DNA of 64,000 bases, taken from positions 144,473 through 208,472 of the forward strand of contig NZ_JOAI01000004.1 in the NCBI RefSeq assembly GCF_000717715.1, read 5' to 3'. The translations under genes and the position numbers were made by a program. The notes below the pieces were generated by a model. That model was not told where the DNA came from and made no database searches. It saw nothing but the letters and a program-made list of their open reading frames with translations. Shown here piece after piece: positions 25,891 through 34,168 of the stretch (position 1 is its first letter; each line of letters starts with the position of its first letter). This DNA comes from Streptomyces sp. NRRL B-24484. Lineage in GTDB: Bacteria > Actinomycetota > Actinomycetes > Streptomycetales > Streptomycetaceae.

Positions 25891-26265
25891 TCAGAAGGCC
25901 TGGGGGCCGAAGCGTCCCCAGGCCACCGCGGCGGCCAGCACCAGCAGCACCAGGTTGACGGCGATGCCCGGGTACTCCTTGCGGCGTGCGTGGACGGCGG
26001 CAGCGCCCACCATGGTCAGCGCCAGGCCGAGGGCCGCCCAGGCGGTGAGGACGGGGGCGACGCCGAGGGCGGCGGGCAGCACCAGTCCGAGGCCGCCGAG
26101 CACCTCGGCGGCGCCTATCGCCTTGACCGCGCCCGCGGGCCAGTCCCCCGCCCAGGCCATGCCCGCGGCGACGAGCTTCTCCCTCGGCTGGGCCGTCTTC
26201 ATCGCGCCGGCGGCGACGAAGGCGGCGGCGAGCAGGATCGCAATGATCCACAGGGCGGTGTTCAT
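25891..26265 (-). CDS. DoxX family membrane protein
   Basis: 124 aa with four hydrophobic segments (LWIIAILLAAAFVAAGAMK at the start, then GAAEVLGGLGLVLPAALG). The KxxxP and glycine spacing fit DoxX-like proteins, some of which take part in redox or thiol stress at the membrane. AGGAGACCCGA precedes ATG 26265. It is divergent from a MarR regulator with TTGAA-type palindromes between them. Confidence 0.85.
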   Translation of the reverse strand: MNTALWIIAILLAAAFVAAGAMKTAQPREKLVAAGMAWAGDWPAGAVKAIGAAEVLGGLGLVLPAALGVAPVLTAWAALGLALTMVGAAAVHARRKEYPGIAVNLVLLVLAAAVAWGRFGPQAF

Positions 26266-26285
26266 TCGGGTCTCCTCCGACGCAT

Positions 26286-26336
26286 GACTTGAACCTTCAA
26301 CCAGAAGATAGGGAGGATTTACTTGAAGAGTCAAGT
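26286..26336. promoter_or_regulatory. Two MarR-type operators between DoxX and MarR genes
   Basis: ACTTGAAGAGTCAAGT (26321-26336) has perfect 6-bp arms. TTGAACCTTCAA (26288-26299) has perfect 5-bp arms. TTGAA/TTCAA half sites are usual for MarR/HxlR-type repressors. Confidence 0.65.
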
Positions 26337-26409
26337 GATCCGCAGAGTGCGGCCGGAGGTCGGAGGCGGTCTCCCCGGGGCCGCTCCGCACCACGCTAGG
26401 GTGGTGGCC

Positions 26410-26901
26410 ATGGACGCAGAGGAGCCGCGCTGGCTGAGCGAGGAGGAGAAGGAGTCCTGGCTCGCCCTGGGCAGCATGCTGATCCGGCTGCCCGCCGCGC
26501 TGGACGCCCAGCTCCAACGGGACGCGGGCATCAGCCACTTCGAGTACCAGGTGATGGCCGGCCTCTCCATGTCGCCCGAGCACACCCTGCGGATGAGCGA
26601 ACTCGCCGTGCTCGCCGACGGTTCGCTCTCCCGCCTCTCGCACGTCGTCAAGCGCCTGGAGCAGCGCGGCTGGGTCCGCCGCACCCCCGACCCCGAGGAC
26701 GGCCGCTACACCCTGGCCGTCCTCACCGCGGACGGCTGGGACAAGGTGGTGGCCAGCGCCCCCGGCCATGTCGCCGAGGTCCGCCGCCTGGTCTTCGACC
26801 CGCTCACCAGGACCCAGCAGCGCCAGCTCCGCGAGATCGGACGCCGCGTCACCACCGCCATCGACCCGACCGGCAGCTGCCCCGGGCCCGCACCGCTCTG
26901 A
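26410..26901 (+). CDS. MarR family transcriptional regulator
   Basis: 163 aa. The winged helix is visible: FEYQVMAGLSMSPEHTLRMS, then SLSRLSHVVKRLEQRGWVRR and the wing DPEDGRYTLAVLTADG. TAGGGT (26397-26402) ends seven bases before ATG 26410 with no ribosome binding site, so the mRNA is probably leaderless. The inferred target is the divergent DoxX gene. Confidence 0.9.
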   Translation: MDAEEPRWLSEEEKESWLALGSMLIRLPAALDAQLQRDAGISHFEYQVMAGLSMSPEHTLRMSELAVLADGSLSRLSHVVKRLEQRGWVRRTPDPEDGRYTLAVLTADGWDKVVASAPGHVAEVRRLVFDPLTRTQQRQLREIGRRVTTAIDPTGSCPGPAPL

Positions 26902-27001
26902 CGTCCCGCCACAGGGCCGCGCCGCGGCGCGAAGTCCGCGGCGCGGCAGCCGACTTCACCGGACGGGCGGGTACGAGCCGGCCCGTGCGGCCCCGCTGCA
27001 C

Positions 27002-27895
27002 TCAGTCCAGCAGGTCGTCGACGGTGGTGCCGGGCGGCAGCGGCAGCAGCCCCTTGGCCGCGAAGCCGCGCAGGACGGTCTCCCATCCCGGGTGGTCCGC
27101 GAGCAAGGCGTGCAGTTCGTCGGTTGCGGCGGCGGCCTCGCCGCGGGCCATCAGCGCGCCGGCCCGCAGGAAGCGCAGGCCCTGTTCGCCGGGCAGCGCG
27201 GCGAGGGCGGTGTCGACCTCCCGGAGGGCACCGTCCGCGTCGCCGCCGTACAGCGCCTCCACGGCCCGGTCGAAGCCGCGGTAGGCGTCGGCGGCGGTGA
27301 GCAGCCGCGCGAGGTCGCCGAGCGGGTCGGTGGAGCGGTCCGTCCGCAGGTCGACGAGTCGGCCCTGCCACGGCTCGCCCCGGGTGCCGGCGACCACGAG
27401 CAGGGCGGCGGACATCCGGCCGCGGGCGTCGCCGCCGGCCGCCTCGGCGGCGCGCAGCGCGGTGAGCAGGCGGTGCGGGAAGGGTCCGCGGGCGGCGGTG
27501 TAGGCCTCGGCCATGGCGGGCCAGACCCGGTCGGTGGCGGCCGTGTTGGCCTGCACGGCGCAGCCGTCCTCGACGAGGTGGCCCGCGTGGTCGACGCAGA
27601 GGGCGCCGGTGCGGGCGGCGAGGGTTCCGTCGGCGGCGACGAGGGCGATCTGGCGCATCTCGGCGGCCGGGTCGGTGGCCACGGCATCGGCGAGCGTGTC
27701 GGGGGCGGACATGCCGGCGGCGAGCCCGTCGAGGCAGCGGGGGCCGTGGGCGGTCTCGGTGAAGCCCTGGGTGGCGACCGCTCCGACGCCGGGCCGGGCC
27801 CAGGGGACGAGCGCGCCGACGGCGAGCGCCGCGGACTGGACGGCGACGCCGAGCGCCCCGGTCTCCGGGTCGCGCGCCACGATCGAGTACGTCAT
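27002..27895 (-). CDS. DUF1028 domain protein (Ntn-hydrolase-like)
   Basis: 297 aa. The first ~200 residues match DUF1028 (TYSIVARDPETGALGVAVQS, GVGAVATQGFTE, VEDGCAVQANTA). That family has an Ntn-hydrolase fold without a proven substrate. A C-terminal helical extension (VEALYGGDADGALREVDTAL) looks TPR-like. GGGAGG lies before ATG 27895. It stands alone, divergent from a MarR gene that probably regulates itself. Confidence 0.85.
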   Translation of the reverse strand: MTYSIVARDPETGALGVAVQSAALAVGALVPWARPGVGAVATQGFTETAHGPRCLDGLAAGMSAPDTLADAVATDPAAEMRQIALVAADGTLAARTGALCVDHAGHLVEDGCAVQANTAATDRVWPAMAEAYTAARGPFPHRLLTALRAAEAAGGDARGRMSAALLVVAGTRGEPWQGRLVDLRTDRSTDPLGDLARLLTAADAYRGFDRAVEALYGGDADGALREVDTALAALPGEQGLRFLRAGALMARGEAAAATDELHALLADHPGWETVLRGFAAKGLLPLPPGTTVDDLLD

Positions 27896-27999
27896 TGCGG
27901 CCTCCCGCCCCCGGGTTGCGCCCACCGCTCAGATCCTCCGCCTTCCGGCGCGAACCCACCAGCGGGCCCTCCGTCCGGCCCGCTCCGACATTAGGGTAT

Positions 28000-28016
28000 T
28001 GCTTCATGATGAAGCA
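28000..28016 (+). promoter_or_regulatory. Perfect palindrome TGCTTCATGATGAAGCA over a MarR start codon
   Basis: 17-bp palindrome whose centre is the ATG of the MarR gene at 28006. TAGGGT (27992-27997) just upstream gives a start site inside the palindrome. A protein bound here would block both RNA start and translation of a leaderless mRNA. Confidence 0.65.
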
Positions 28017-28584
28017 CGTACACAATTCGAGGGAGCTGTCGGCCGGTGCCGACGGCCGGTTCTACGACCCGGGGGTCCGGGCCGCGATGGCGGCCTTCGC
28101 CCCGGACGGCGACACCCTGGCGCTGGAGGCTGCGGCGGCGCTGCGGTCGGCCACCCAGGCGGTGGACCGCCTGCGGGCGCTGGGCGCGGGCGGCCGCGGG
28201 CTGAGCACGGGAGGGCTGGACGTCCTCGTCCGGCTGGCCGCGGCGGACGAGGAGGGGCTGACGGTCGGCGAGCTCGCCCGGTCCGGCGGGGTCAGTTCGC
28301 GCAACGTCACGGGCCTGGTCGACACCCTGGAGGGCGACGGGCTGGTGCAGCGCGTACGGGACACGGCGGACCGCCGGTCGGTGCGGGTGGTCGTGACGGA
28401 CGACGGCCGGGCCTGGCTGACGTCCTTCCGGGAGCCGACCCGCCGCGCCATGGCCGCGGTCTTCCGGGGCTTCACGCCCGAGGACCTCACCGCCTTCCGG
28501 CACCTGTGCCTGCGCCTGGTGGACAACCAGCGCCTCCTGGAGGAGCACCTGGCGGGCCGGCCCGCCGCGCCGCCGACCCCCTGA
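28006..28584 (+). CDS. MarR family transcriptional regulator
   Basis: 192 aa. The winged helix occupies roughly residues 60-130: LTVGELARSGGVSSRNVTGL, then VDTLEGDGLVQRVRDTADRR and VRVVVTDDGRAWL. Two ATG codons in tandem (28006, 28009) lie eight bases after TAGGGT with no Shine-Dalgarno, so the mRNA is likely leaderless. The palindrome over the start codon suggests autoregulation. The divergent DUF1028 gene is a possible second target. Confidence 0.88.
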   Translation: MMKHVHNSRELSAGADGRFYDPGVRAAMAAFAPDGDTLALEAAAALRSATQAVDRLRALGAGGRGLSTGGLDVLVRLAAADEEGLTVGELARSGGVSSRNVTGLVDTLEGDGLVQRVRDTADRRSVRVVVTDDGRAWLTSFREPTRRAMAAVFRGFTPEDLTAFRHLCLRLVDNQRLLEEHLAGRPAAPPTP

Positions 28585-28594
28585 GGCGTCCGGA

Positions 28595-28690
28595 ACGGCG
28601 CACTGCGGATGCGGGCCCGACCGCACCGGGGCTCGGCCCTCCCCCGGCCTCCGGCCGGGAGACGGCGCCACCCGCACCTCGCGCGACCAC
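28595..28690. repeat. Degenerate copy of a streptomycete intergenic hairpin repeat
   Basis: Contains GCACTGCGGATGCGGGCC and CTCCCCCGGCCTCCGGCCGG, which align with the better copy at 31343-31480. It lies after the MarR stop codon, between convergent genes, and probably acts as a terminator. Confidence 0.45.
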
Positions 28691-28729
28691 CCATGACCTC
28701 GGAGACACCCCAGGAGGGGGGTGCGGGGG

Positions 28730-29404
28730 TCAGGAGGCCAGCGAGCGGGCGAGGCGGAAGCCCACGTCGTCGACGGCGAAGGTGGGGTGGCTGCGGCGCC
28801 GGGCGGAGGCGCGGCAGCTCCAGTGCTCGTCGAACCAGCCGCCGCCGCGCAGCACCCGGTAGCTGCCGTAGACCTCGGCGTCGTAGACGTCCCAGCACCA
28901 GTCCCAGACGTTGCCGAGCATGTCGTGGAAGCCCCAGGCGTTGGGCCGCTTGCCACCCACCTCGTGCAGGCGCTCCCCCGAGTTGCCGCGGTACCAGGCG
29001 ATCTCGTCCAGCGGCCCGTAGTGCGGGCCGTCGGTGCCGGCCCGGCAGGCGTGCTCCCACTCGGCCTCGGTCGGCAGCCGGTAGCCGTCGGCGGAGGCGT
29101 CCGGGTCGATGCCCTCGCCGTCCCCGTCCAGCCGGTAGGCGGGCCGCAGCCCCTCGCGGACGGAGAGCGCGTTGCAGAACCGGACGGCGTCCCACCAGGA
29201 GACGCCCTCGACGGGCAGCCGGTCGCCGCCGCCCGTCCTCGGCTCCGCTCCGGTGACCTCGGCGTAGAGGGCCCGGGTGACGGGCACGTCGGCGAGCTGG
29301 TACGGCGCCGGCCGGACGCTCCAACTGCGTTGCGTGCGCCGGTCGGTGAGCACGACCTCACCGGCCGGGACAGTGATCATCGTGGCGTGCGCACCGAGGT
29401 CCAT
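28730..29404 (-). CDS. SUMF1/formylglycine-generating-enzyme-like protein
   Basis: 224 aa. Family motifs are PVEGVSWWDAVRFCNALS, YRLPTEAEWEHACRAG, NAWGFHDMLGNVWDWCWD and RVLRGGGWFDEHWSCR, ending VGFRLAR. The paired Cys of true formylglycine-generating enzymes near the end are reduced to one (WSCRAS), so it may be a non-canonical member, for example a lectin-like or sulfoxide-synthase-like protein. No sulfatase is adjacent. ATG 29404 was chosen as the first Met before conserved residues; its ribosome site is weak. Confidence 0.82.
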   Translation of the reverse strand: MDLGAHATMITVPAGEVVLTDRRTQRSWSVRPAPYQLADVPVTRALYAEVTGAEPRTGGGDRLPVEGVSWWDAVRFCNALSVREGLRPAYRLDGDGEGIDPDASADGYRLPTEAEWEHACRAGTDGPHYGPLDEIAWYRGNSGERLHEVGGKRPNAWGFHDMLGNVWDWCWDVYDAEVYGSYRVLRGGGWFDEHWSCRASARRRSHPTFAVDDVGFRLARSLAS

Positions 29405-29456
29405 GATCGCCCATCCTACGGCCGCAGGACCCGTTCGGCGGGGGTTCGCGGACATG

Positions 29457-29492
29457 CCGAGGGCCCGGCAGGGGTGCCTGCCGGGCCCTCGG
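29457..29492 (-). terminator. Terminator of the tRNA-fMet gene
   Basis: 16-bp perfect stem, 29457-29472 with 29477-29492, and a GGTG loop, starting three bases after the tRNA 3' end. Confidence 0.8.
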
Positions 29493-29495
29493 GAA

Positions 29496-29572
29496 TGGTG
29501 GCCGGAGTCGGATTCGAACCGACGACCTCTGGGTTATGAGCCCAGCGAGCTACCGAGCTGCTCCATCCGGCG
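29496..29572 (-). tRNA. tRNA-fMet (CAT), initiator
   Basis: 77-nt cloverleaf on the - strand with encoded CCA. The anticodon loop reads CTCATAA with three G-C pairs in the anticodon stem (GGG/CCC). Position 1 (C) cannot pair with position 72 (C), and the D stem has A11-U24. All three are initiator-tRNA hallmarks. The T arm is GTCGG-TTCGAAT-CCGAC. Confidence 0.95.
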
Positions 29573-29642
29573 ATGTGTGTTCACCGTACTGGCGGGCTCT
29601 GGCTGACGGGAAGTCGTTTTCCGTGCGACGGGCGGGTGTCCG

Positions 29643-30587
29643 TCAGGGGCAGGTGACGACCTGGCCGGCCCAGGAGAGGCCGCCGCCGAAGGCGAGGAGC
29701 AGCACCCGGGCGCCGGAGGGCAGTTCGCCGCGCTCGGTCAGCTTGGAGAGGGCGAGCGGCACGGAGGCGGCCGAGGTGTTGCCCGACTCGACGACGTCCT
29801 GGGCGATCAGGACGTGCGACGGCAGGTCGAGCTGACGCACGAGGGCCTCGATGATGCGCAGGTTGGCCTGGTGGGTGACCACGCCGGTCAGCTCGGACGG
29901 CGCGATGCCGGCGCGCTCGCAGGCCTCGCGGGCGATGGCCGGCAGCTCGCCGGTGACCCAGCGGAACACCGACTGGCCCTCCTGGGCGAACCGCGGCTGC
30001 CAGTCGTCGACGAGCCGGACGGCGTTGCCGCGGGACGGGTCGGAGCCCCAGGCGACGGGGCCGATGCCGGCGGTGTCGGAGGCGCTGAGCACCGCGGCGC
30101 CGGCGCCGTCGCCGAGCAGGACGCAGGTGCTGCGGTCGGTCCAGTCGGTGACGTCGGACATCTTCTCGGCGCCGATGACCAGGGCGTGCCGGGCGGCACC
30201 GGCCCGCAGGCTGTGGTCGGCGGTGGCGAGCGCGGTGCAGAAGCCGGCGCAGCCGTTGTTGAGGTCGAAGGCGACCGCGGCGGGGATCGCCAGGCGGGCG
30301 GCGACCTGGGCGGCGGTGGAGGGGCAGCGGTCGATCGCACTGCAGGTGGCGACGGTGACCAGCCCGATGTCGGAGGGCTGCAGGCCGGCCGCGGCGAGGG
30401 CCTTCTCGGCCGCGGCGGCGGCCATGTCGGCGACGGTCTCCTCGGGGGCGGCGATCCGGCGGGTGGCGATGCCGGTGCGGCGGAGGATCCATTCGTCGCT
30501 GGTGTCGACCATCGCGGCGAGGTCGTCGTTGGTCAGGACGCGGGAGGGCTGGTAGTGCCCCAGTGCGGTGATGCGGCTTCCCTGCAT
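29643..30587 (-). CDS. Ketoacyl-ACP synthase III (FabH-like)
   Basis: 314 aa thiolase-fold condensing enzyme. The catalytic Cys lies in NNGCAGFCTALA near residue 110, the His in VTHQANLRI near 240 and the Asn in ESGNTSAAS near 270, which is the FabH triad. Members start fatty acid or polyketide chains from acyl-CoA and malonyl-ACP. It lies outside a fab operon, next to a divergent TetR gene with a palindrome in the shared promoter, so it is probably a regulated paralogue. AGGAGAGACC precedes ATG 30587. Confidence 0.92.
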   Translation of the reverse strand: MQGSRITALGHYQPSRVLTNDDLAAMVDTSDEWILRRTGIATRRIAAPEETVADMAAAAAEKALAAAGLQPSDIGLVTVATCSAIDRCPSTAAQVAARLAIPAAVAFDLNNGCAGFCTALATADHSLRAGAARHALVIGAEKMSDVTDWTDRSTCVLLGDGAGAAVLSASDTAGIGPVAWGSDPSRGNAVRLVDDWQPRFAQEGQSVFRWVTGELPAIAREACERAGIAPSELTGVVTHQANLRIIEALVRQLDLPSHVLIAQDVVESGNTSAASVPLALSKLTERGELPSGARVLLLAFGGGLSWAGQVVTCP

Positions 30588-30632
30588 GCCGGTCTCTCCT
30601 CGGCTCGGCGACGGTCCCCGGGAATATAGCAA

Positions 30633-30644
30633 CCGACCGGTCGG
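30633..30644. promoter_or_regulatory. TetR operator CCGACCGGTCGG
   Basis: Perfect 12-bp palindrome between the FabH-like and TetR genes. On the - strand it sits just upstream of TATATT (30628-30623), a good -10 for the FabH-like gene. For the TetR gene TACGAT (30668-30673) is a -10 six bases before the start. Confidence 0.7.
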
Positions 30645-30679
30645 ACGCTAAGAGGGTGGCGGCTCGCTACGATGACGGC

Positions 30680-31312
30680 ATGAGTCCACGCAAGTCCGTC
30701 GCCGAGGCCCGAAGAACGCGGGACCGCATCCTGGAGCACGGCATCGCGATCGCCTCCGTCGACGGGCTGGACGGGCTGACCATCGGCCGCCTCGCCACCG
30801 ACCTGGGCATGAGCAAGGCCGGCGTGCTCGGCCACTTCGGCACCAAGGAGGCGCTGCAGCTGGCCGCCCTGGACGGTGCGGCGGCGATCTTCTCCCGGAC
30901 GGTGTGGGCGCCCGCCGAGCACCGGCCGCCCGGCCTGGCCCGGCTGCGGGCCGTCTGCGAGGCGTGGATCACCTACCTGGAGGCGGACCGCGACACCTTC
31001 CCCGGCGGCTGCCTCTTCACCACCGCCGCCGTCGAGTTCGACGCCCGCAGCGGGCCGGTCCGCGACGCGGTCGGCCGGCTGCTGCGGGTCTGGCGCAGGC
31101 GGCTGGCCGCGGAGGTGCGGACGGCCGTCACCGAGGGCGAGCTGCCCGCCGACACCGACCCGGAACAGCTGGTCTACGAGCTGGGCGGCCTCTACCTGGC
31201 GCTGAACCAGGAACTCCAGCTCTTCGGCGCCCCCGGCGCCGCCGCACGCACCCGCCGCGGCCTCGACCGCCTCCTCGGCCCGAACGCCCCGTCCGGCCGG
31301 ATCCCCCGCTAG
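30680..31312 (+). CDS. TetR family regulator divergent from the FabH-like gene
   Basis: 210 aa. HTH: RDRILEHGIAIASVDGLDGL, then LATDLGMSKAGVLGHFGTKE. The C-terminal part (DTFPGGCLFTTAAVEFDARS) matches TetR_C with a conserved Gly-Gly-Cys pocket seen in YfiR-like proteins. ATG 30680 is six bases after TACGAT, so it is likely leaderless. It probably represses the FabH-like gene through the CCGACCGGTCGG site. Confidence 0.9.
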   Translation: MSPRKSVAEARRTRDRILEHGIAIASVDGLDGLTIGRLATDLGMSKAGVLGHFGTKEALQLAALDGAAAIFSRTVWAPAEHRPPGLARLRAVCEAWITYLEADRDTFPGGCLFTTAAVEFDARSGPVRDAVGRLLRVWRRRLAAEVRTAVTEGELPADTDPEQLVYELGGLYLALNQELQLFGAPGAAARTRRGLDRLLGPNAPSGRIPR

Positions 31313-31342
31313 GGGTCTTCTCCAAGGCGACGGATTCCACAG

Positions 31343-31480
31343 AGGGGCGCGGGGAACTGCGCAATTCGGATGCGGGCCACCGTGCGGGCCAGGGGCGAGC
31401 CGGACCGGTCAGGAGCACCGATCCCGGACTGCGCAGTTCTCCCCCAGCCTGGCGGCCGGGAGGTGCCCCCACGCGCCCCT
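31343..31480. repeat. Bipartite hairpin repeat after the TetR gene
   Basis: AGGGGCGCGGGGAACTGCGC starts at 31343 and its partners are TGCGCAGTTC (31430-31439) and CGCGCCCCT (31472-31480). Elements of this look recur in streptomycete intergenic regions, often as 3' hairpins. A poorer copy lies at 28595-28690, and the small hairpin at 22722-22752 shares the AGGGGCGCG/CGCGCCCCT arms. Confidence 0.55.
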
Positions 31481-31574
31481 GAAACGACCTCCCGAGTGCC
31501 TTTGAAGACAACTCCCACGGGGTGCACCCGGGCGGCCCGGCGGTGGGGACCGTGTCCCCGCTACCGTGGACGGC

Positions 31575-32369
31575 ATGGATCTTCCCTCCGCCGAACGGAC
31601 CGTCAGTGACGACCTGGGCACGCCCGTCCGGCTCGGCCGGGTCGCCCGGGTGGTGTCGCTGGTGCCCTCGCTCACCGAGGCGGTCGAGGCGACCCGCCCG
31701 GGGCTGCTGGCCGGCGCGACCGACTGGTGCAGCCACCCGGCCGGACTGGACGTCGTCCGGATCCGCGGCACCAAGAACCCGGACACCGACCGGATCGCCG
31801 CCCTGCGGCCCGATCTGGTGATCGCCAACGAGGAGGAGAACCGCGCCCCCGACCTGGCGGCCCTCCGCGAGGCCGGTCTCGCCGTCTGGGTCACCCGGGT
31901 CCGCACCCTCGACGAGGCCTTCGCCTCGCTCGACCGGCTGCTCACCACCGCCTGCGGCCTGCCACGGCCGTCCTGGCTCGACGAGGCCGAGCACGCCTGG
32001 CGGTCCCTGCCCGTCCCGGCCGGCCCGCCGCGGCGCGCGCTCGTCCCGATCTGGCGGCGGCCGTGGATGGTCCTCGGCCGCGACACCTTCGCCGGCGACC
32101 TGCTGCGCCGCCTCGGCGTGCACCAGCTGTACGCCGACCACGCGGAGCGCTACCCGGCCGTCCCGCTGGACGAACTGCAGGCCGCCGGAGCCGAGTTGGT
32201 CGTCCTTCCCGACGAGCCCTACTGCTTCACCGCCACCGACGGGCCGGAGGCCTTCCCCGGTGTCCCCGCCGCCCTGGTCAGCGGCCGCCACCTCACCTGG
32301 TACGGCCCCTCCCTCGTCGAGGCCCCGGCCCTCCTCGCCGCCCGCCTCGCCGCCGCAACCCCGGCCTGA
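31575..32369 (+). CDS. BtuF/helical-backbone metal-receptor-like protein without signal peptide
   Basis: 264 aa. The fold signature of cobalamin/siderophore binding proteins is present: RVVSLVPSLTEAVEA, then IRGTKNPDTDRIAALRPDLVIA and a long middle helix. There is no signal peptide or lipobox, so it is cytoplasmic as read, and no permease or ATPase is adjacent. It may serve as an intracellular cobalamin-like binder, but the ligand is unknown. ATG 31575 lies seven bases after TACCGT; an in-frame GTG at 31566 is the alternative. Confidence 0.75.
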   Translation: MDLPSAERTVSDDLGTPVRLGRVARVVSLVPSLTEAVEATRPGLLAGATDWCSHPAGLDVVRIRGTKNPDTDRIAALRPDLVIANEEENRAPDLAALREAGLAVWVTRVRTLDEAFASLDRLLTTACGLPRPSWLDEAEHAWRSLPVPAGPPRRALVPIWRRPWMVLGRDTFAGDLLRRLGVHQLYADHAERYPAVPLDELQAAGAELVVLPDEPYCFTATDGPEAFPGVPAALVSGRHLTWYGPSLVEAPALLAARLAAATPA

Positions 32370-32403
32370 GCCGTCGTCGGCCACGCCGCGGCCGCCGGGG
32401 GCG

Positions 32404-33212
32404 TCACTCCGGGACCACCTCGACGCCCCGACGCCGGAGGATGTCCACGAGCAGGTCGAACAGCAGCACCGTTCCGCCGGCGGCGGGCACCTGCTCCACC
32501 AGTCGGGCCCGGGCGCCCGCCGAGTCCGTCCACCGCAGGGTGAACGGGGCCGCGGCGCCCCAGCGGCCCCGAGGCAGTCGTCGAGGGCGTCGGGGTTCCA
32601 GCCGAAGTATCCACCGGGCCCGTTCACCGCTTCGCCCATCGCGCAGAAGAAGCCGTCCCGGTCCTCGACGTGCCGGCCGTCCAGGACGACCACCCGGCCG
32701 GCGGGGGTGTCGGCCCGCCCCCGCCGCCGGTACGCGTGGGACCACAGGGCCACCGACAGCCAGGCCCGCCGCTCCTCGGGGCCGAGTTCGTGCCACAGGC
32801 CGGTGCGGGCCGGCCACCCCGTCCGGATCGGCTCCCAGAACCGGCCCGCCCCGGGCACCGCCGGATCGCACCAGAGCGTCACGACCAGGTCGACCAGACC
32901 GCCTCCGTGGGCGGAGGGCCGGGCATCCACGAGGGTGACCTCGTTGACGAAGTAGGACCCCATGGCGACGCCCGCGGTGTCGAGGATCTCCAGGTCGGCG
33001 TTGCCCGCCACGGCACGACGCGTGCCGATCCGGTCGATGCTCCTCAGCAGGCCGCCTTCGGGGCGGCATCCCGTGAGGCGCACCCGCCGCGCGCCCGGGT
33101 TCCCGGGCAGGGACGTGAACAGTCCGTCCGCCTCCCGGGCGGAGCCCCGGAAGTCGGCGTCGTCCTCGTCGGACGTGAGTGCGTACTTCTCGCCCCGACC
33201 TGCCGCTCGCAT
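32404..33212 (-). pseudogene. Two-domain barstar-like protein with one frameshift
   Basis: ATG 33212 follows AGGGGGG. The first ~160 residues form an unrecognised domain. A barstar-type fold follows (VVVLDGRHVEDRDGFFCAMG, then GYFGWNPDALDDCL). At the CCCC run near 32567-32573 one base is missing: the reading continues in the next frame as RWGAAAPFTLRWTDSAG, ending LLVDILRRRGVEVVPE at 32404. Without the shift the product loses the last barstar strand and helix. Barstars inhibit ribonucleases; no partner nuclease is adjacent. Confidence 0.72.
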
Positions 33213-33254
33213 CGCCCCCCTGAGAACGCCGATCCCACGGCCCGCCGGCCGCTG

Positions 33255-33977
33255 TCAGCGGGTGCCCGGGGGGCGGTCGAAGACGCAGTCGCCGCAGACC
33301 CCGCCGCCCGGCACCCGGTAGTAGAGGCAGCAGGAGGTGCGCCGGAAGGCGAGGGGGCGGCCGGGGGCGGTGACGCTCCCGGTACCGCACAGCGGCGGGG
33401 CGTCGAGCAGGGCGCGGACGAGCGACCAGGTGCGGCGGGCGGCCTCGGTGTGCCGGACGGACGGCGCGGTGGCCAGCACCCGGCCGGCGCCGACCAGGGC
33501 GGATGCGGCGTTGCCGTCGAGCAGGCGTTCCGCCACCGGCGCGACGGAGCGGACGGCCGCGGCCAGCGGCGCCAGGTTCTCCTCCGCCACGGCCTGCCGG
33601 AGGCCGTCGGCGAGCGACCCGGCCGGGGCGGACGGCCCGTCCGGCAGCCACAGCTCGAAGGTGCCCTGAGCCGGCAGCAGCCCGTGGGCGCGGTCGGGGT
33701 GCAGGTCCGCGACGATCCCGCCGAGCGCGGCCGCGCCGAGCGCCACCGACCAGAGCCGGGAGGCCAGCCCCAGGTGCACCACCGAGGCCGCCACCCGCGG
33801 CTCCCGGGTGCCCAACTGCCGCGCGGCCGCGCGGATCCGCCCGGCGAGCGGGCTGTCCGGCCCCGCCGCGTACAGCTCCCGCAGGGGCCGGAACCCGGCC
33901 GGCGGCGCCTCGCCCGTCCGGACGGCGAAGTACGGTCCGACCCGGCCGACCACGGCCCACACCTCGGACACCCCCAT
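33255..33977 (-). CDS. FhuF-like (2Fe-2S) ferric-iron reductase protein
   Basis: 240 aa. The C-terminal Cys motif FRRTSCCLYYRVPGG followed by VCGDC gives the CCx10CxxC pattern of FhuF-type [2Fe-2S] siderophore reductases. The upstream part is helical. GGAGGGG precedes ATG 33977. No siderophore importer lies beside it. Confidence 0.85.
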   Translation of the reverse strand: MGVSEVWAVVGRVGPYFAVRTGEAPPAGFRPLRELYAAGPDSPLAGRIRAAARQLGTREPRVAASVVHLGLASRLWSVALGAAALGGIVADLHPDRAHGLLPAQGTFELWLPDGPSAPAGSLADGLRQAVAEENLAPLAAAVRSVAPVAERLLDGNAASALVGAGRVLATAPSVRHTEAARRTWSLVRALLDAPPLCGTGSVTAPGRPLAFRRTSCCLYYRVPGGGVCGDCVFDRPPGTR

Positions 33978-34130
33978 CGCCACCCCTCCGTCCACCGCCC
34001 GCCGCCCGATCCGCGCGGCAAGCCAACCAGGGGCGCGGGCGGCCGCGCAATCCGGGGCGGACCGCAGGCGCACACCGGCTTCCGCACACCGGCATTCGCA
34101 CACCAGCGCGGCCGACCGCGTAAGCTCGGC

Positions 34131-34148
34131 GGAGAGCGAACGTTCTCC
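34131..34148 (+). promoter_or_regulatory. TetR operator GGAGAGCGAACGTTCTCC
   Basis: 18-bp palindrome with one asymmetric pair, 20 bases before the TetR start at 34169. The same motif occurs twice at 35256-35307. Confidence 0.75.
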
Positions 34149-34168
34149 GAGACTCCCGGGGGAGACCG

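Noticed and set aside
31566..32369. Cobalamin importer locus
   Set aside because: The binding-protein-like gene has no signal peptide, no permease or ATPase next to it, and no cobalamin riboswitch was seen upstream.
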